From Halioglobus maricola (GTDB lineage: Bacteria; Pseudomonadota; Gammaproteobacteria; Pseudomonadales; Halieaceae), in contig NZ_CP036422.1 in NCBI RefSeq assembly GCF_009388985.1, forward strand, positions 2,866,501-2,930,500: a stretch of DNA of 64,000 nucleotides. The letters run 5' to 3'. The stretch's first letter is position 1, and each line of letters begins with the position of its first letter. The notes below the pieces were generated by a model. The model worked only from the letters and a program-made list of their open reading frames with translations, was not told the DNA's origin and made no database searches. Position numbers and translations under genes: made by a program. Below are positions 9,910-19,708 of the stretch, piece by piece.

Positions 9910-10314
9910 CCTCACCCGCACTTTCCGCAGCTCCTGGGCCGGCACTGAATCTGCCAGCAGCCAGAGCGTGTGCCGCGCGCCATGCATATCCTGCACCGTG
10001 AGAAAAACCCCGCCCGGGCCAGCCCGGGATTCCCTGCACATTTGCACCATTTCGGGACCAGCACCGCGATCCAGGGTCCAGCGCCCCTCGCGCCAGGCGA
10101 GCCCCCAGCCCACCCAGGGTTGGCCGACCAGTCGCGGCAGCCACATACATAAACAGAGTGTGAGTAGAACCGCGAATTCAGGTCGACCGGACTGGGCAAC
10201 CAGCAGACAGGCAACTAACGCGGCGCCGAAATGAAACAGCTGCAAGCAGCGGCAACGGCTGGAATCAGCGATGCTCAGGTGGAGTGTGGGCGAAGTCGAG
10301 AATTTGCTGGACAA
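9886..10314 (-). CDS. ygfX: YgfX (CptA-like) membrane protein
   Basis: Small inner-membrane protein of the YgfX family, the partner gene of sdhE; 142 residues from the proposed start. Two adjacent transmembrane helices occur at about residues 25-60 ([12 protein letters not shown] and [13 protein letters not shown]), and a soluble C-terminal part follows. No ATG fits the family start; I propose TTG at 10314, giving [18 protein letters not shown], which resembles the usual N terminus and overlaps sdhE by about 50 bases. An upstream in-frame start at 10365 is possible. The function is debated; E. coli YgfX has been described as a toxin acting on cytoskeletal proteins. Confidence 0.72.
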   Translation of the reverse strand: MSSKFSTSPTLHLSIADSSRCRCLQLFHFGAALVACLLVAQSGRPEFAVLLTLCLCMWLPRLVGQPWVGWGLAWREGRWTLDRGAGPEMVQMCRESRAGPGGVFLTVQDMHGARHTLWLLADSVPAQELRKVRVRLLLERRV

Positions 10315-10531
10315 TGACTGCGTGCTCCGAATCTTCGGGCTGCCGGCGCTGGAGAAACCAGGCAAACAGATCCTGGTCCTCGCAAAGCATCAACTGCTGG
10401 AAACGCTCCCGATCGGCAGGGCTTAACAACGCATATCTCGCCTGGACAAAGGGCTCCAGCACGAGGTCGAGTTCCAGCATCCCGCGTCGGGCGGCCCAGC
10501 GCATACGATTGATTTCTTGTTCAGCTACCAT
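10265..10531 (-). CDS. sdhE: SdhE, FAD assembly factor for succinate dehydrogenase
   Basis: Promotes covalent attachment of FAD to the SdhA subunit. The family hallmark RGMLELD is present, preceded by INRMRWAAR. From the ATG at 10531 the protein has 88 residues, the same length as E. coli SdhE, so I prefer it over the upstream in-frame ATG at 10558 (97 residues); neither has a strong ribosome site. The gene overlaps ygfX and is divergent from ygfZ. The sdhE-ygfX pairing beside nadB is conserved in related bacteria. Confidence 0.88.
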   Translation of the reverse strand: MVAEQEINRMRWAARRGMLELDLVLEPFVQARYALLSPADRERFQQLMLCEDQDLFAWFLQRRQPEDSEHAVIVQQILDFAHTPPEHR

Positions 10532-10582
10532 TCCAGATTCACAGACGCTTGTATTCATCAAGGGTGGCCATTATATAAGTAA

Positions 10583-11590
10583 ATGCGGTCCGCCGGGGAG
10601 CGGCTGACAGAAAACGCTATTGCGCCTATGATGGGCGCCCCAGATCTCGAGGTACTCACATTGAGCGCTCACTATGCACTGCTCGAGCAGGAGACCCTGC
10701 TTCACATCAATGGCCCAGACACACTGACCTTCTTGCAGGGCCAGACCACCTGTGACTCCAGCGTGATAACCGCTGATCAGGCGGCAGCAGGGGCTTACTG
10801 TACGCCAAAGGGGAGAATGGTTTGCGACTTTGTGCTGGGCCAGCTAGGCCCGGAGCACTACGCTTTGCGCCTGCGCAGCAGCGTAGCACCCGCAACCGTC
10901 AGCACGCTGGGAAAGTACATCGTTTTCTCGAAGGCCGACATCAATAGCGAACGCAAGGACTGGCAAGTGGTCGCGCTCTGGGGCAGCGGCGTCGCCTCTG
11001 CTCTGGCTGCGCTTGGCATGACCCCACCGGGAGAGCGCTACCAGGCTAGCAGCGACGACGGCTATGTGTTGATCCAGCTGGACGAGGCAGGCAACTTCTT
11101 TGAAGCCTGGATCGACATGGAGCAGCACGCAGACCACTTTGAGGCCCTGCAAGACGCACTGGAAGAGAGTAGTGCCGACACCTGGAACAGCCTGCAGATA
11201 TGCGCGGGCTTGGGCCGAGTCGAAGGTGCTACCAGTGAGGATTTTCTGCCGCAGGATCTCAACTACGACATCACCGGCCATGTGAACTTCACCAAGGGCT
11301 GCTACACCGGACAGGAAATCGTGGCTCGCCTGCACTATCGAGGCAAGGCCAAACGGCGTGCTTACCCGGTGGCATTGAATAACACCGAGGCACTCGCCGC
11401 CGGCACCCCCCTGTTCAACGAGGGTGGTAGCCAGAGCGTGGGATCAGTGGTGAATAGCGCCCGCGACGGCGAACGCACGGTGTGCCTGGTCAGTGCAACC
11501 AGCAACGGCCTCGCGCAAGGCCTGCGGGTAGACGGTGATGAGGGGCCGGTCATGGAACCCCTCGAATTACCCTATTCGCTGGAAGTCTGA
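10583..11590 (+). CDS. ygfZ: YgfZ folate-binding protein (iron-sulfur cluster repair/assembly)
   Basis: Tetrahydrofolate-dependent protein of the GcvT-like fold that supports assembly or repair of some Fe-S enzymes; 335 residues. The family signature KGCYTGQE is at about residues 237-244, with the conserved Cys. The early LQGQTTCD region, before AYCTPKGRM, also matches. The ATG at 10583 has no clear ribosome site; ATGs at 10628 and 10631 would remove 15-16 non-conserved residues and are equally possible. The divergent promoter region with sdhE is very short. Confidence 0.9.
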   Translation: MRSAGERLTENAIAPMMGAPDLEVLTLSAHYALLEQETLLHINGPDTLTFLQGQTTCDSSVITADQAAAGAYCTPKGRMVCDFVLGQLGPEHYALRLRSSVAPATVSTLGKYIVFSKADINSERKDWQVVALWGSGVASALAALGMTPPGERYQASSDDGYVLIQLDEAGNFFEAWIDMEQHADHFEALQDALEESSADTWNSLQICAGLGRVEGATSEDFLPQDLNYDITGHVNFTKGCYTGQEIVARLHYRGKAKRRAYPVALNNTEALAAGTPLFNEGGSQSVGSVVNSARDGERTVCLVSATSNGLAQGLRVDGDEGPVMEPLELPYSLEV

Positions 11591-11599
11591 CTGGGGCGA

Positions 11600-13339
11600 T
11601 CAGGCCTCCAGATTCGCCTCGATTGCGTCGAGGAAACCATACATATCGACAACCCGTTCCGACTCGGGGTTGAGTGTCTTGCCCTTGAGATCACCGGTGA
11701 TCGTGCCCTGCGCCACTGTCTCGATGAGCGCGGCCTTTAACTTCGCCGCGTAATCCCCAAGCGGCTGGTTAGTCTCCCGGCGAGCGAGTTCCTCCAGCGC
11801 ATTAGCCACCGCAAAGATAAGCGCCGACGAATTGAAGTTGGCCTCTTTGCCGTCTGTTTCCAGGTAGCGCAGGTACAGGTCGTGCGCGGTGCCATGGGGC
11901 GCCTCGTACAACATGGTGCCGTCCGTGCTCTTGATCACTGAACTCGCCGTGGCCAGGCTTCCCCCGAGAGCAGCGGAGATATCCGAAAAAATATCACCGT
12001 CCAGATTCTGCGCCGGGTAGAGGCCCCAGCGAGGCGGATCGCAAATCATTTTGCTGAGCTGGCGTGAGGGCCGCATGATCATGAATGACGGAGGCGGTGT
12101 GTCCAGCGCTGCCAACTCCTTGCGAATTTCCAGAATAATCGAGCTGTACACCTCGTCGTAATTGACGAACTCCCGTTTCAGGCCGAAGTACACTTCCTTC
12201 TTGTTGACGGCCGCATCGCGAAACACCTGCTTGACCCAATCCTTGATCGCAGCGCGGTCATTCGACATAAACAGCAGTGGATCACCAGCTTTCACGTCAC
12301 GCGCATGCTTCTCCACGCCGTCCATGACGACCTTGATAATGCCGTCTTCCGGGGCCGGTGTGTTGTAGCTACCATACTGGTCGCCACCGCCAGCACTCAT
12401 GCGGGAAATCGAGACGTTGGCCTTGCGCTCGGGCAAGCCGTAGCGCTTGAGCTGCTGTACCAGTTTGTACAGCTTCATGCCGCTGATATTGTCCGGCACG
12501 CCCCACAGTGCGCGCTCAGGCGGGTTGGAGACAATGCGCGCAGCCTGGGCATCGATCAACTCGTAGTGATACTTGAGACCCGCCGCTGCAACCTTGTCCT
12601 TGTACTCACTGTGGTAGATATCTTCAATCGCAGCGCGCATCACACCGTCATAGCCGGGGACCACGGTATCTTTCAGGCCAAGGTAAATATCGCGTTTTTC
12701 GTCCAGTGCGCGCTGGAAGAACCTGTGTGCCCAGGCCTTTACGTCCTCCAGGTCGTTGGAAGCCAGCATCCAGGGGTCGCCCTTGCGCAGCGTACGGCGG
12801 TGCAATTCGACCGGGTCACCGCTGCTGCCGACGAAGACAACTTTAGCCACTCCGGTGGCGTTAGACAGTTCGCTATAGCTGAAATCGATGCCACCTGCGT
12901 CCATGGTATCGACTTCAATTTCACGACCCACCCAATCCGGCCGAACACTCTTGAGATTACTGAACTCGATATCTTCGCGCGTGATATTGCCGTGGATACC
13001 CTTGCGGATTGCCCCGTTGGGCGATTTGGTCGCGAGTTTATCCAGCGCGTCTTCACTCACCTCGGGATGCGCAGCCAGCAGATCAAGTAACTGCTCGCGG
13101 TTCACGGTCATGCCGGCATTCTTGATGCCGACGCCGTATTTCTTGAGTGACTCAATGGCGTCCAGCACTACCTGGCCGTTACTGGTCAGGCGTTTCTCGG
13201 CCGACAGATCGATCTCCACCAGCTCGATGTCCAGCCGCGAATTCACAAACTGTTCCAGAATGCGCTCAAAGGCAATCTGGGCCATCTCGTCGCCGTGCAG
13301 AATCACCATAGGTTTGGCGACCTGAATTTTTGTAGTCAT
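11600..13339 (-). CDS. Isocitrate dehydrogenase-family protein with a duplicated central segment
   Basis: Predicted NAD(P)-dependent isocitrate (or related beta-decarboxylating) dehydrogenase. It has 579 residues, against about 416 for the common dimeric enzyme and about 740 for the monomeric one. Family features: NAGMTVNREQ (residues 74-83), the substrate-loop-like KGIHGNITRE (113-122), NLDGDIFSDISAALGGSL (445-462) and EAPHGTAHDLY (479-489). The middle appears twice: residues about 145-280 (MDAGGIDF...KGDPWMLASNDLEDVKAW...YLGLKDTVVPGYD...SNPPERALWG) and about 313-447 (RMSAGGGDQ...AGDPLLFMSNDRAAIKDW...YFGLKREFVNYDE...CDPPRWGLYP). Single-copy relatives carry this stretch once, so an internal duplication is inferred. 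Coenzyme and substrate preference cannot be read. The gene stands alone between convergent ygfZ and the downstream-oriented PhlG-like gene. Confidence 0.82.
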   Translation of the reverse strand: MTTKIQVAKPMVILHGDEMAQIAFERILEQFVNSRLDIELVEIDLSAEKRLTSNGQVVLDAIESLKKYGVGIKNAGMTVNREQLLDLLAAHPEVSEDALDKLATKSPNGAIRKGIHGNITREDIEFSNLKSVRPDWVGREIEVDTMDAGGIDFSYSELSNATGVAKVVFVGSSGDPVELHRRTLRKGDPWMLASNDLEDVKAWAHRFFQRALDEKRDIYLGLKDTVVPGYDGVMRAAIEDIYHSEYKDKVAAAGLKYHYELIDAQAARIVSNPPERALWGVPDNISGMKLYKLVQQLKRYGLPERKANVSISRMSAGGGDQYGSYNTPAPEDGIIKVVMDGVEKHARDVKAGDPLLFMSNDRAAIKDWVKQVFRDAAVNKKEVYFGLKREFVNYDEVYSSIILEIRKELAALDTPPPSFMIMRPSRQLSKMICDPPRWGLYPAQNLDGDIFSDISAALGGSLATASSVIKSTDGTMLYEAPHGTAHDLYLRYLETDGKEANFNSSALIFAVANALEELARRETNQPLGDYAAKLKAALIETVAQGTITGDLKGKTLNPESERVVDMYGFLDAIEANLEA

Positions 13340-13407
13340 GCTTGCTCCATTAAATATAAGCGGTCCCAGGCAAAGGACCGAAAGGTACGCGCTCCCAGAG
13401 CTCGTGC

Positions 13408-14163
13408 CTAGTCGATTTTAGTCGATACTGGGGTATCAGCCAGAGAGAAACGTGTTCCCTCTCCTCGCTGCAAATACAGTGCCCGCAGGAAGAACTGCAG
13501 GCTGGCAACCTCTTCCACCTGGTGACGCTGCCATTGCTCCATCATTGCGGGATGGAACATGAAATTTCGAATGTAGTAGTTGAGCACAGCGCCCACAACT
13601 GGCAGGTCGGAGCCAATCGTCGAGGTGACCGTGTAATAAGTACCGCTCTGACGCTGTTCGAAACGGTGCTCGATGCGGCCCATCGCCAGGCCCGCGAATT
13701 CCGGAATGGCCACCATACCGGTAGAGGAAAACTCACGCAGTCTCGCCCTGCCTCGGCTATCGTAAGGGCCGAACCACTCTTCCCGCTCGATCAGCGCACC
13801 CTGCCCCATACCTTCAGCACCGTCAGCTGCCGCTTCCAACACCCTGATCCTGCCGTGTTCGGTAGGGTGAAAGATGTGATAGAGCGGGATTGTTTCCCCG
13901 CGATAAGCGATCGTTGACACCGGCAACACCTGGTAGAACCAGGACACCATCTGCGGCGATATATCCTGGAGAAAAAAGTGTTCTACATGCGCCTGGATAA
14001 GGCCGTTTTCGTCGACCTGCCAACTGCGCGATGCCTCGCGGTAGTCTGGTAGCTCCCAGGGCAGTTGCCGAGGCGGGTCGCGATACAGGGCCTGCGGCCA
14101 AAACGCCCACGCCAGTGGGGCGGCAATCAGCGCCACAACGAGTAGTCTTCGCCAGTGTTGCAC
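13408..14163 (-). CDS. PhlG/phloretin-hydrolase-like protein, membrane-anchored or exported
   Basis: 251 residues. An N-terminal hydrophobic helix (about 7-20, LLVVALIAAPLAWAF) looks like an uncleaved anchor or signal peptide. The body resembles the DAPG/phloretin hydrolase (PhlG) family, zinc enzymes of a START-like fold that cleave C-C bonds in acylated phenols: SPQMVSWFYQVLP, then YHIFHPTEH at 95-103, an acidic EREE at about 126-129, and a C-terminal HxxxE at H214-E218, in the order of the His/Glu/His/Glu metal ligands of PhlG. The start is GTG at 14163 with a good GAGGAGG leader. The substrate is unknown, and the family assignment rests on motif resemblance only. Confidence 0.55.
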   Translation of the reverse strand: MQHWRRLLVVALIAAPLAWAFWPQALYRDPPRQLPWELPDYREASRSWQVDENGLIQAHVEHFFLQDISPQMVSWFYQVLPVSTIAYRGETIPLYHIFHPTEHGRIRVLEAAADGAEGMGQGALIEREEWFGPYDSRGRARLREFSSTGMVAIPEFAGLAMGRIEHRFEQRQSGTYYTVTSTIGSDLPVVGAVLNYYIRNFMFHPAMMEQWQRHQVEEVASLQFFLRALYLQRGEGTRFSLADTPVSTKID

Positions 14164-14278
14164 GCACCCTCCTCAAAAGGCGCGTATTCTGCCACAGAGC
14201 GGTGCCGTGAAACAGTCGGACTTGCCAAGCGGCCGCGCTCCACGGACAATCGCCCCTCGGAGCCGAGGAAGCAAAAAA

Positions 14279-14854
14279 ATGACCATTGAGAAGACCTACA
14301 TCAGCGCCAATCAACTGCTGGTAGATTCCTACGAGCTGGCCCTGAACGTGCTGGACAGCGATTTTCGACCGGACTACATCGTAGGCGTCTGGCGCGGTGG
14401 TGCACCCGTGGGTATCGCCATCCAGGAATTGCTCAAGTACGCGGGTCACGAAACCGACCATATCGCCATTCGTACCTCCCACTACACAGGGATCAACCAG
14501 ACCAGCGAATCGGTGATCGTGCACGGCCTCCACTATCTGATCGAACACGTCAATTCGGATGACAATGTTCTCATCGTCGACGACGTCTTCGACTCCGGTC
14601 GCTCCATCCAGCAAGTCATCTGGGACCTGGAGGCAAAATGTCGGCGCAATACACCCAATTTCCGTATCGCCACCCCGTACTTCAAACCCAGCAACAACAA
14701 AACCGAGCTGGTCCCGGACTACTATCTGTACGAGACCAATGAGTGGCTGGTATTCCCACACGAGCTAGAGGGCCTCACGGCAGAAGAGGTACTGGAAGAC
14801 AAACCGGGCCTGAAGCGTCTACGCGAACGAATCGTCGCTCTTCACCCCGCCTGA
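14279..14854 (+). CDS. Phosphoribosyltransferase (hypoxanthine/xanthine-guanine type)
   Basis: Type I phosphoribosyltransferase of 191 residues, likely acting in purine salvage. The PRPP-binding loop VLIVDDVFDSGRS is at about residues 97-109, and an early IVGVWRGGAPVG matches the beta-strand/loop of hypoxanthine phosphoribosyltransferases. The ATG at 14279 has a GAGGAAG ribosome site 7 bases upstream; an extension to 14207 is not supported. Purine specificity cannot be decided from sequence. It is convergent with ung, with a 15-base gap. Confidence 0.83.
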   Translation: MTIEKTYISANQLLVDSYELALNVLDSDFRPDYIVGVWRGGAPVGIAIQELLKYAGHETDHIAIRTSHYTGINQTSESVIVHGLHYLIEHVNSDDNVLIVDDVFDSGRSIQQVIWDLEAKCRRNTPNFRIATPYFKPSNNKTELVPDYYLYETNEWLVFPHELEGLTAEEVLEDKPGLKRLRERIVALHPA

Positions 14855-14869
14855 GGTGCAGCCAGAGGA

Positions 14870-15574
14870 TCAGGCAACTGGAGGCAGCGACCAATCCACA
14901 GCTTTGTCACCGCGAGACTGCAGGTAATCATTAGCCGCCGCGAAATGTCCGCAACCAAAGAACCCGCGGTGTGCACTCAAAGGTGAGGGATGCGGTGCCT
15001 GCAACACACAGTGCCGGCTGGTATCAATCTTCGCGCCCTTACTCTGGGCATAGCCGCCCCAGAGCATGAACACGACCCCTTCCCGATCTCTATTGATCAC
15101 CTCAATCACCCGATCAGTGAATGTCTCCCAACCCTTGCCACGATGCGACGCGGCCTGGCCACACTCCACCGAGAGCACGCTGTTTAGCAGCAGGACTCCC
15201 TGCTCCGCCCAGGCACTCAGATAGCCATGCGCCGGCACGGGCAGACCGAGTTCTGTATTGAGTTCTTTGTAGATATTTCGCAGTGACGGGGGCACTTTCA
15301 CACCGGGGGGCACCGAGAAGGACAAACCGTGGGCCTGGTTTTCTCCATGGTAGGGGTCCTGGCCAAGTATCACGACTTTTACCGCGGGCAGTGGCGTGTG
15401 CGTAAATGCGCGGAAAAAATTCTCCCGTGGCGGAAAAATGCGCTTGCCGTGATCTTCTTCTGCCTGCAGGAACTCACACAACGCTTGCATATAGGGCTGC
15501 GCAAATTCATCACCGAGACGGCTCATCCAGCTCGACTCGAGCTGAGAACCCATCATCCCTGTTGTGTCAGTCAC
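14870..15574 (-). CDS. ung: Uracil-DNA glycosylase
   Basis: Family 1 uracil-DNA glycosylase that removes uracil from DNA at the start of base-excision repair; 234 residues. The water-activating motif GQDPYHG is at residues 71-77 (catalytic Asp73) and the DNA-intercalation loop [13 protein letters not shown] is near residue 197. The start is GTG at 15574, inside the end of the cofC-cofG-cofH fusion gene (8-base overlap), so ung is probably translated from the tail of the F420 transcript. Confidence 0.95.
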   Translation of the reverse strand: MTDTTGMMGSQLESSWMSRLGDEFAQPYMQALCEFLQAEEDHGKRIFPPRENFFRAFTHTPLPAVKVVILGQDPYHGENQAHGLSFSVPPGVKVPPSLRNIYKELNTELGLPVPAHGYLSAWAEQGVLLLNSVLSVECGQAASHRGKGWETFTDRVIEVINRDREGVVFMLWGGYAQSKGAKIDTSRHCVLQAPHPSPLSAHRGFFGCGHFAAANDYLQSRGDKAVDWSLPPVA

Positions 15575-18500
15575 AAGCCGCCATCAGATAGACCTGGGCA
15601 TCCGCTCCTGCGGATGTCAGGCTTACCGGCACACTGACAACAGGTATCAACTTGCTTCGCTCTCGTTTGCCAGCGGCCTGATTGCGGGAAGGCCCTAGTG
15701 CCGGTGCATTAAACGCCTTCATACGCTGATCCACACGCGGCGAACCATATAGCGTTGTGCGCATCCGGGGGCGACGCCCAAGCGCCTCTATATGGGCCTC
15801 CATTTTCTGGGGTGCCCACTCCTGGCCATGATCGGATCCGGCAGCGCGAGTAATGCTCTCATTCATGAGCGTGCCACCGAGATCGTTCGCACCGGCGTTC
15901 AGGCAAGCAGCAATACCCGCCTCGCCCATTTTCACCCAGGACGTCTGGATGTTATCGATTGCGCCGCTCAGCACCAGGCGAGATACCGCGTGCATCAGCA
16001 CTGCCTCGCGGAAGGTGGGGCCGCGTCTGGCCCGCCCCTTCAGGTACATGGGCGCTTCCATGTGGACAAAGGGCAGCGGCACGAATTCGGTAAAGCCGCC
16101 AGTGCGCAATTGCAATTCCCGGACCGCCAGCAAATGGTGGGCCCAGTGTTCCGGCGCTTCAATATGGCCGTACATAATCGTCGCCGTAGTGCGAAGCCCC
16201 TCCTTATGAGCGGTTTCCATCACCTCTAGCCACTCGGCGCTATTGAGCTTGTCAGGGCAGAGCGTTGCTCTGACATCATCGTGCAGGATTTCCGCTGCCG
16301 TACCTGGCAGGGTATCCAGCCCGGCGTCCTTCAGCTGCTGCAGGAACACATTCAGCGGCAGACCAAGTGTTTCGGCGCCCTGCCACACTTCCAGCGGCGA
16401 GAACGCGTGAATGTGCATATCCGGCGTAGCTGCGCGTACTGTGGCGAGAATATCGAGATAGGTCTGGCCAGTATAATCAGGGTGAATTCCACCCTGCATA
16501 CAAACCTCGCTGCCGCCTCGATCCCAGGCTTCCTCGCAGCGACGAGCGATCTCTTCACCGCTGATGTCATAGGGCTTACCGCGCAAGTTTTCACTCTGTT
16601 TGCCCTTCGAGAAAGCACAGAACTGACATTTGAAGTAGCAAACATTGGTGTAGTTAATATTGCGATTGACCGCGTAGCTCACCGCGTCGCCCGCTACAGC
16701 AGCACGCAGCTCATTCGCTTGCTGCACCACATAGGAGAAGTCAGCCCCGCGCGCCTCGAACAGGCGAGTTGCTGCGACCTTATCCAGAGTTTCTCCCTGA
16801 CGGCAGCGACTGACGATAGCTCTAATGTCCTCACTCACCGCAATATTGCCAGCAACCTGCTGCAGTAGTTCTTTTTCCACCTGCGGTACCGGTCGCTCCT
16901 CGCCAGGCACCCAATCGTCACGACGGGCAAAACCGGTCGCATCGCACTGCTGCATAACCGCGCCGTGCACCTGCGGGTGCAGCCAGCGCTCAGCCTCTAA
17001 AATGTAATCTGGATAAATGGTCAGGCGCTGGTCGAGGAATTTCCCGGCCGCGGCGGTCTCTCTTGCCAATTCCAGCAGGTGTGGCCACGGGGCTTCCGGA
17101 TTAACATGGTCCGGGGTCAGTGGCGATACGCCGCCCCAGTCGTTGATTCCCGCTGCGATTAATTGTGGCAAGACACCAGGACTCAGATTGGGCGGCGCCT
17201 GAATGCTCATTTGCGGCCCAAAGATCAATCGCGCCGCTGCAATTGTCCACAGTAAATCCGCGAGATCAGGCTCAGGCGCCTGCGCCATCTGGGTGCCCTC
17301 TTTGGCGCGGAAATTCTGCACAATCACTTCCTGCAGATGACCATAGCGCTCATGTACCCGGCGCAAAGCCAGCAGAGACTCGACGCGTTCGCGGCGAGTT
17401 TCACCAATACCGATAAGAATGCCCGAGGTGAAAGGCACCTGGGCCTGCCCGGCCAGGTCCATGGTTTCCAGGCGCACCGCCGGCACCTTGTCAGGTGAAC
17501 CAAAGTGGGGCTTACCCCGCTCGCACAGACGCTCAGAGGCCGACTCGAGCATAATCCCCATGGATGGACTGACTTCCCGCAGCGAGGCAATTTCCGCGGC
17601 AGTCATACAACCGGCGTTGATATGCGGCAGCAAGCCAGTTTCTGCAAGTACCCGTCGGGCTACTTCGCGTACGTATTCAAGCGTGGTAGCAAAACCCATT
17701 TCCTGCAGTGCGTCCCGGGCTGCCCGATAGCGCAGCTCGGGTTTCTCGCCAAGGGTAAACAACGCTTCCTGGCAGCCCTGGGCGGCGCCTTCGCGGCAAA
17801 GCTCCAGTACCTCCTCCACGGGCATGAACACCTGATCAAGCCGCGATGGAGTCTGGGCAAACGTACAATAGTGGCAGACATCCCGGCACAACTTGGTAAG
17901 CGGAATGAAAACCTTGCGCGAGTAAGTGATGACATTGCCGTGGCCGCTGTCGCGAATCGCACTGGCGAGTTCGGTCATGCTGGCAATGTCGTCGAAGCCT
18001 GCCAGAGCCAGAGCCTGAGCTTCGCTGGGCATTTGCCCATGCTTCAGCTGAGCGCTGAGAATATCCCAGTCCAGCGCTGGCTCCGGGGTGAATTTATGCA
18101 CCACATCCGAGCCACTCACCCAGGCAGCCGTATGGCGGCCAATATGCTCGCACTTCAGCAGCGCATCGAGGTCCATCGGCTCATCGATATCCAGGCCTAT
18201 ACCCGGACGTTTGAGTTCAGACGCCGACAGGCCCGCAGATTCAGCCCAGGCACTATGGCGCTGGCAACTGGCAGCGCCGAACTGATAGTTGGGATCCACA
18301 CCGGAGGCAAGGGCTAGCAGGTTGGTACCCATGGCGGCGTTGTCACTGCCGATAACGACGTCGGTGTTTTCAAGTGCCGTCAGTACCGCGCTGATGTCAC
18401 TTTCGCGCAACAGCGGTAGATCCGCATGCAAGACCAGCAGCGGCCCTTTCCTGTCGGTGCGTATGTGCTCTGTCGCCGCCGCCAACAATGCGTTCAAGCC

Positions 18501-18746
18501 CTCGCCGGCCAGCGCCGCCTCAGAGAGCACCTCCGCGCCAAACTGTTGTGCAAGCATGGTGGCTGCGGGGTCGTCTGACACCAATGTGACCGAGGTAACC
18601 GAGCGATGTGACGCCAGCACCTGCAGGACATCTGCGGCCATCGCTTGAACCAATGCAGCCCGGTCGGCAGGCCCCAGCAACGGCGCCAGCCGGGTTTTGG
18701 CAAGCGTCAGCGATTTAAGGGCAACCAGCGCGTGGGCTTTGTTCAC
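15567..18746 (-). CDS. fbiC: F420 biosynthesis triple fusion: CofC guanylyltransferase + CofG + CofH radical-SAM FO synthase
   Basis: 1059 residues. Residues 1 to about 200 are CofC, the nucleotidyltransferase that activates the phospho-lactate-type precursor: [20 protein letters not shown] at the N terminus and LHADLPLL near 105-115. The rest is FbiC, which makes the deazaflavin FO from tyrosine and 5-amino-6-ribitylaminouracil: the CofG radical-SAM motif CRDVCHYC (C287, C291, C294) and the CofH motif CYFKCQFC (C703, C707, C710). Start chosen: GTG at 18746, which overlaps the cofD stop as GTGA and has GGAG 7 bases upstream; the longer frame begins at a TTG without support. FbiC is a CofG-CofH fusion in actinobacteria; an added CofC domain is unusual. 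Confidence 0.93.
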   Translation of the reverse strand: MNKAHALVALKSLTLAKTRLAPLLGPADRAALVQAMAADVLQVLASHRSVTSVTLVSDDPAATMLAQQFGAEVLSEAALAGEGLNALLAAATEHIRTDRKGPLLVLHADLPLLRESDISAVLTALENTDVVIGSDNAAMGTNLLALASGVDPNYQFGAASCQRHSAWAESAGLSASELKRPGIGLDIDEPMDLDALLKCEHIGRHTAAWVSGSDVVHKFTPEPALDWDILSAQLKHGQMPSEAQALALAGFDDIASMTELASAIRDSGHGNVITYSRKVFIPLTKLCRDVCHYCTFAQTPSRLDQVFMPVEEVLELCREGAAQGCQEALFTLGEKPELRYRAARDALQEMGFATTLEYVREVARRVLAETGLLPHINAGCMTAAEIASLREVSPSMGIMLESASERLCERGKPHFGSPDKVPAVRLETMDLAGQAQVPFTSGILIGIGETRRERVESLLALRRVHERYGHLQEVIVQNFRAKEGTQMAQAPEPDLADLLWTIAAARLIFGPQMSIQAPPNLSPGVLPQLIAAGINDWGGVSPLTPDHVNPEAPWPHLLELARETAAAGKFLDQRLTIYPDYILEAERWLHPQVHGAVMQQCDATGFARRDDWVPGEERPVPQVEKELLQQVAGNIAVSEDIRAIVSRCRQGETLDKVAATRLFEARGADFSYVVQQANELRAAVAGDAVSYAVNRNINYTNVCYFKCQFCAFSKGKQSENLRGKPYDISGEEIARRCEEAWDRGGSEVCMQGGIHPDYTGQTYLDILATVRAATPDMHIHAFSPLEVWQGAETLGLPLNVFLQQLKDAGLDTLPGTAAEILHDDVRATLCPDKLNSAEWLEVMETAHKEGLRTTATIMYGHIEAPEHWAHHLLAVRELQLRTGGFTEFVPLPFVHMEAPMYLKGRARRGPTFREAVLMHAVSRLVLSGAIDNIQTSWVKMGEAGIAACLNAGANDLGGTLMNESITRAAGSDHGQEWAPQKMEAHIEALGRRPRMRTTLYGSPRVDQRMKAFNAPALGPSRNQAAGKRERSKLIPVVSVPVSLTSAGADAQVYLMAACD

Positions 18747-19708
18747 AAGGGCTCCAGTGCCAGGCAATAGCGAGCCAGCGATTCTTTTTGTTGCTGATTT
18801 TTCATGACCGTAGGCGCGACAACTGCACGCATCCCCAACTGCTCTATCTCCGGAGCTAGTGTAGCGTCACTTTCATCGATCACGAAATAATCGACCAGCC
18901 CTGGATAACGGCGGCGATAGTGCTCGGCAACCCCCAGGGCTGTGACGGGCACATCCAGCTCACGCATCATCTTTGCTGCCGGGCCCTTGATGGCCAAGCC
19001 GGAGACTATGGGGCTTACGAACACTACCGGTGCGGCACTGTCGCGCAGGGCCGTCCAGACGCCCGGCACCTGCAGAATAGGATCTATGCTCACGTAGGGA
19101 TTAGAGGGAGAGACAACGATGCGGCCGTAATCTCCGGCCTTTAACTGACGCAGCACTGACGCGTTACCGCGGGCTGAGGTAATGCCCTCGAAACTGAACC
19201 CTGTCACCGGCGGTTCACATTGACGGCGCACAAAATAGTGCTGGAACGGCAGGTTACCTTCATCACAGCGCACGATGGTTCGCACCTGATCATCACTCAT
19301 GGGATAGATACCCACAGCTATATCCATCTGCTGTGCTAGAGCCGCGACAATATCGGCAGCGCCCCGCCCTTGCCGCTGTGCTTCCGCACGCCAAAGATGG
19401 GTAGCCAGGTCTCTGTCGCCCAGCCTGAACCAGGTCTCACCACCGAGACTCTCGAGCGACTCCATACAGTTCCAGCTCTCCCCTTCCAGGCCCCAGCCAA
19501 GCGTCTGGTTAGCGCGCCCGGACAGGGTATAGAGAAGCGTGTCGATATCTGGCCAGATCGGCAGCCCCAGATGCTCAAAGTCATCGGCGGTGTTTACAAG
19601 AATATCCAGTTCCGACGCAGGCAGAACCTGCGCCAGTCCGAGACACAACTTGGCGCCGCCAACACCACCTGTGAGCGCGAGTGTTTTGCTCGTTTCAGTT
19701 GTCGTCAT
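18743..19708 (-). CDS. cofD: 2-phospho-L-lactate transferase (CofD/FbiA)
   Basis: Transfers the activated phospholactyl (or phosphoenolpyruvyl) group to FO, giving F420-0 or dehydro-F420-0; 321 residues. The glycine-rich LTGGVGGAKL is at about residues 12-21 and the FO-binding-region NTADDFEHLGLPIWPDID at about 39-56. The ATG at 19708 overlaps the cofE stop as TGATG, so an in-frame extension to 19804 was rejected. Its own stop overlaps the GTG of the cofC fusion. It is the third gene of npdG-cofE-cofD-cofC/G/H. Confidence 0.94.
   Translation of the reverse strand: MTTTETSKTLALTGGVGGAKLCLGLAQVLPASELDILVNTADDFEHLGLPIWPDIDTLLYTLSGRANQTLGWGLEGESWNCMESLESLGGETWFRLGDRDLATHLWRAEAQRQGRGAADIVAALAQQMDIAVGIYPMSDDQVRTIVRCDEGNLPFQHYFVRRQCEPPVTGFSFEGITSARGNASVLRQLKAGDYGRIVVSPSNPYVSIDPILQVPGVWTALRDSAAPVVFVSPIVSGLAIKGPAAKMMRELDVPVTALGVAEHYRRRYPGLVDYFVIDESDATLAPEIEQLGMRAVVAPTVMKNQQQKESLARYCLALEPL

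Noticed and set aside
12305..13090. 261-codon plus-strand open frame opposite the isocitrate-dehydrogenase-like gene
   Set aside because: Antisense shadow; the minus-strand gene has clear family motifs.
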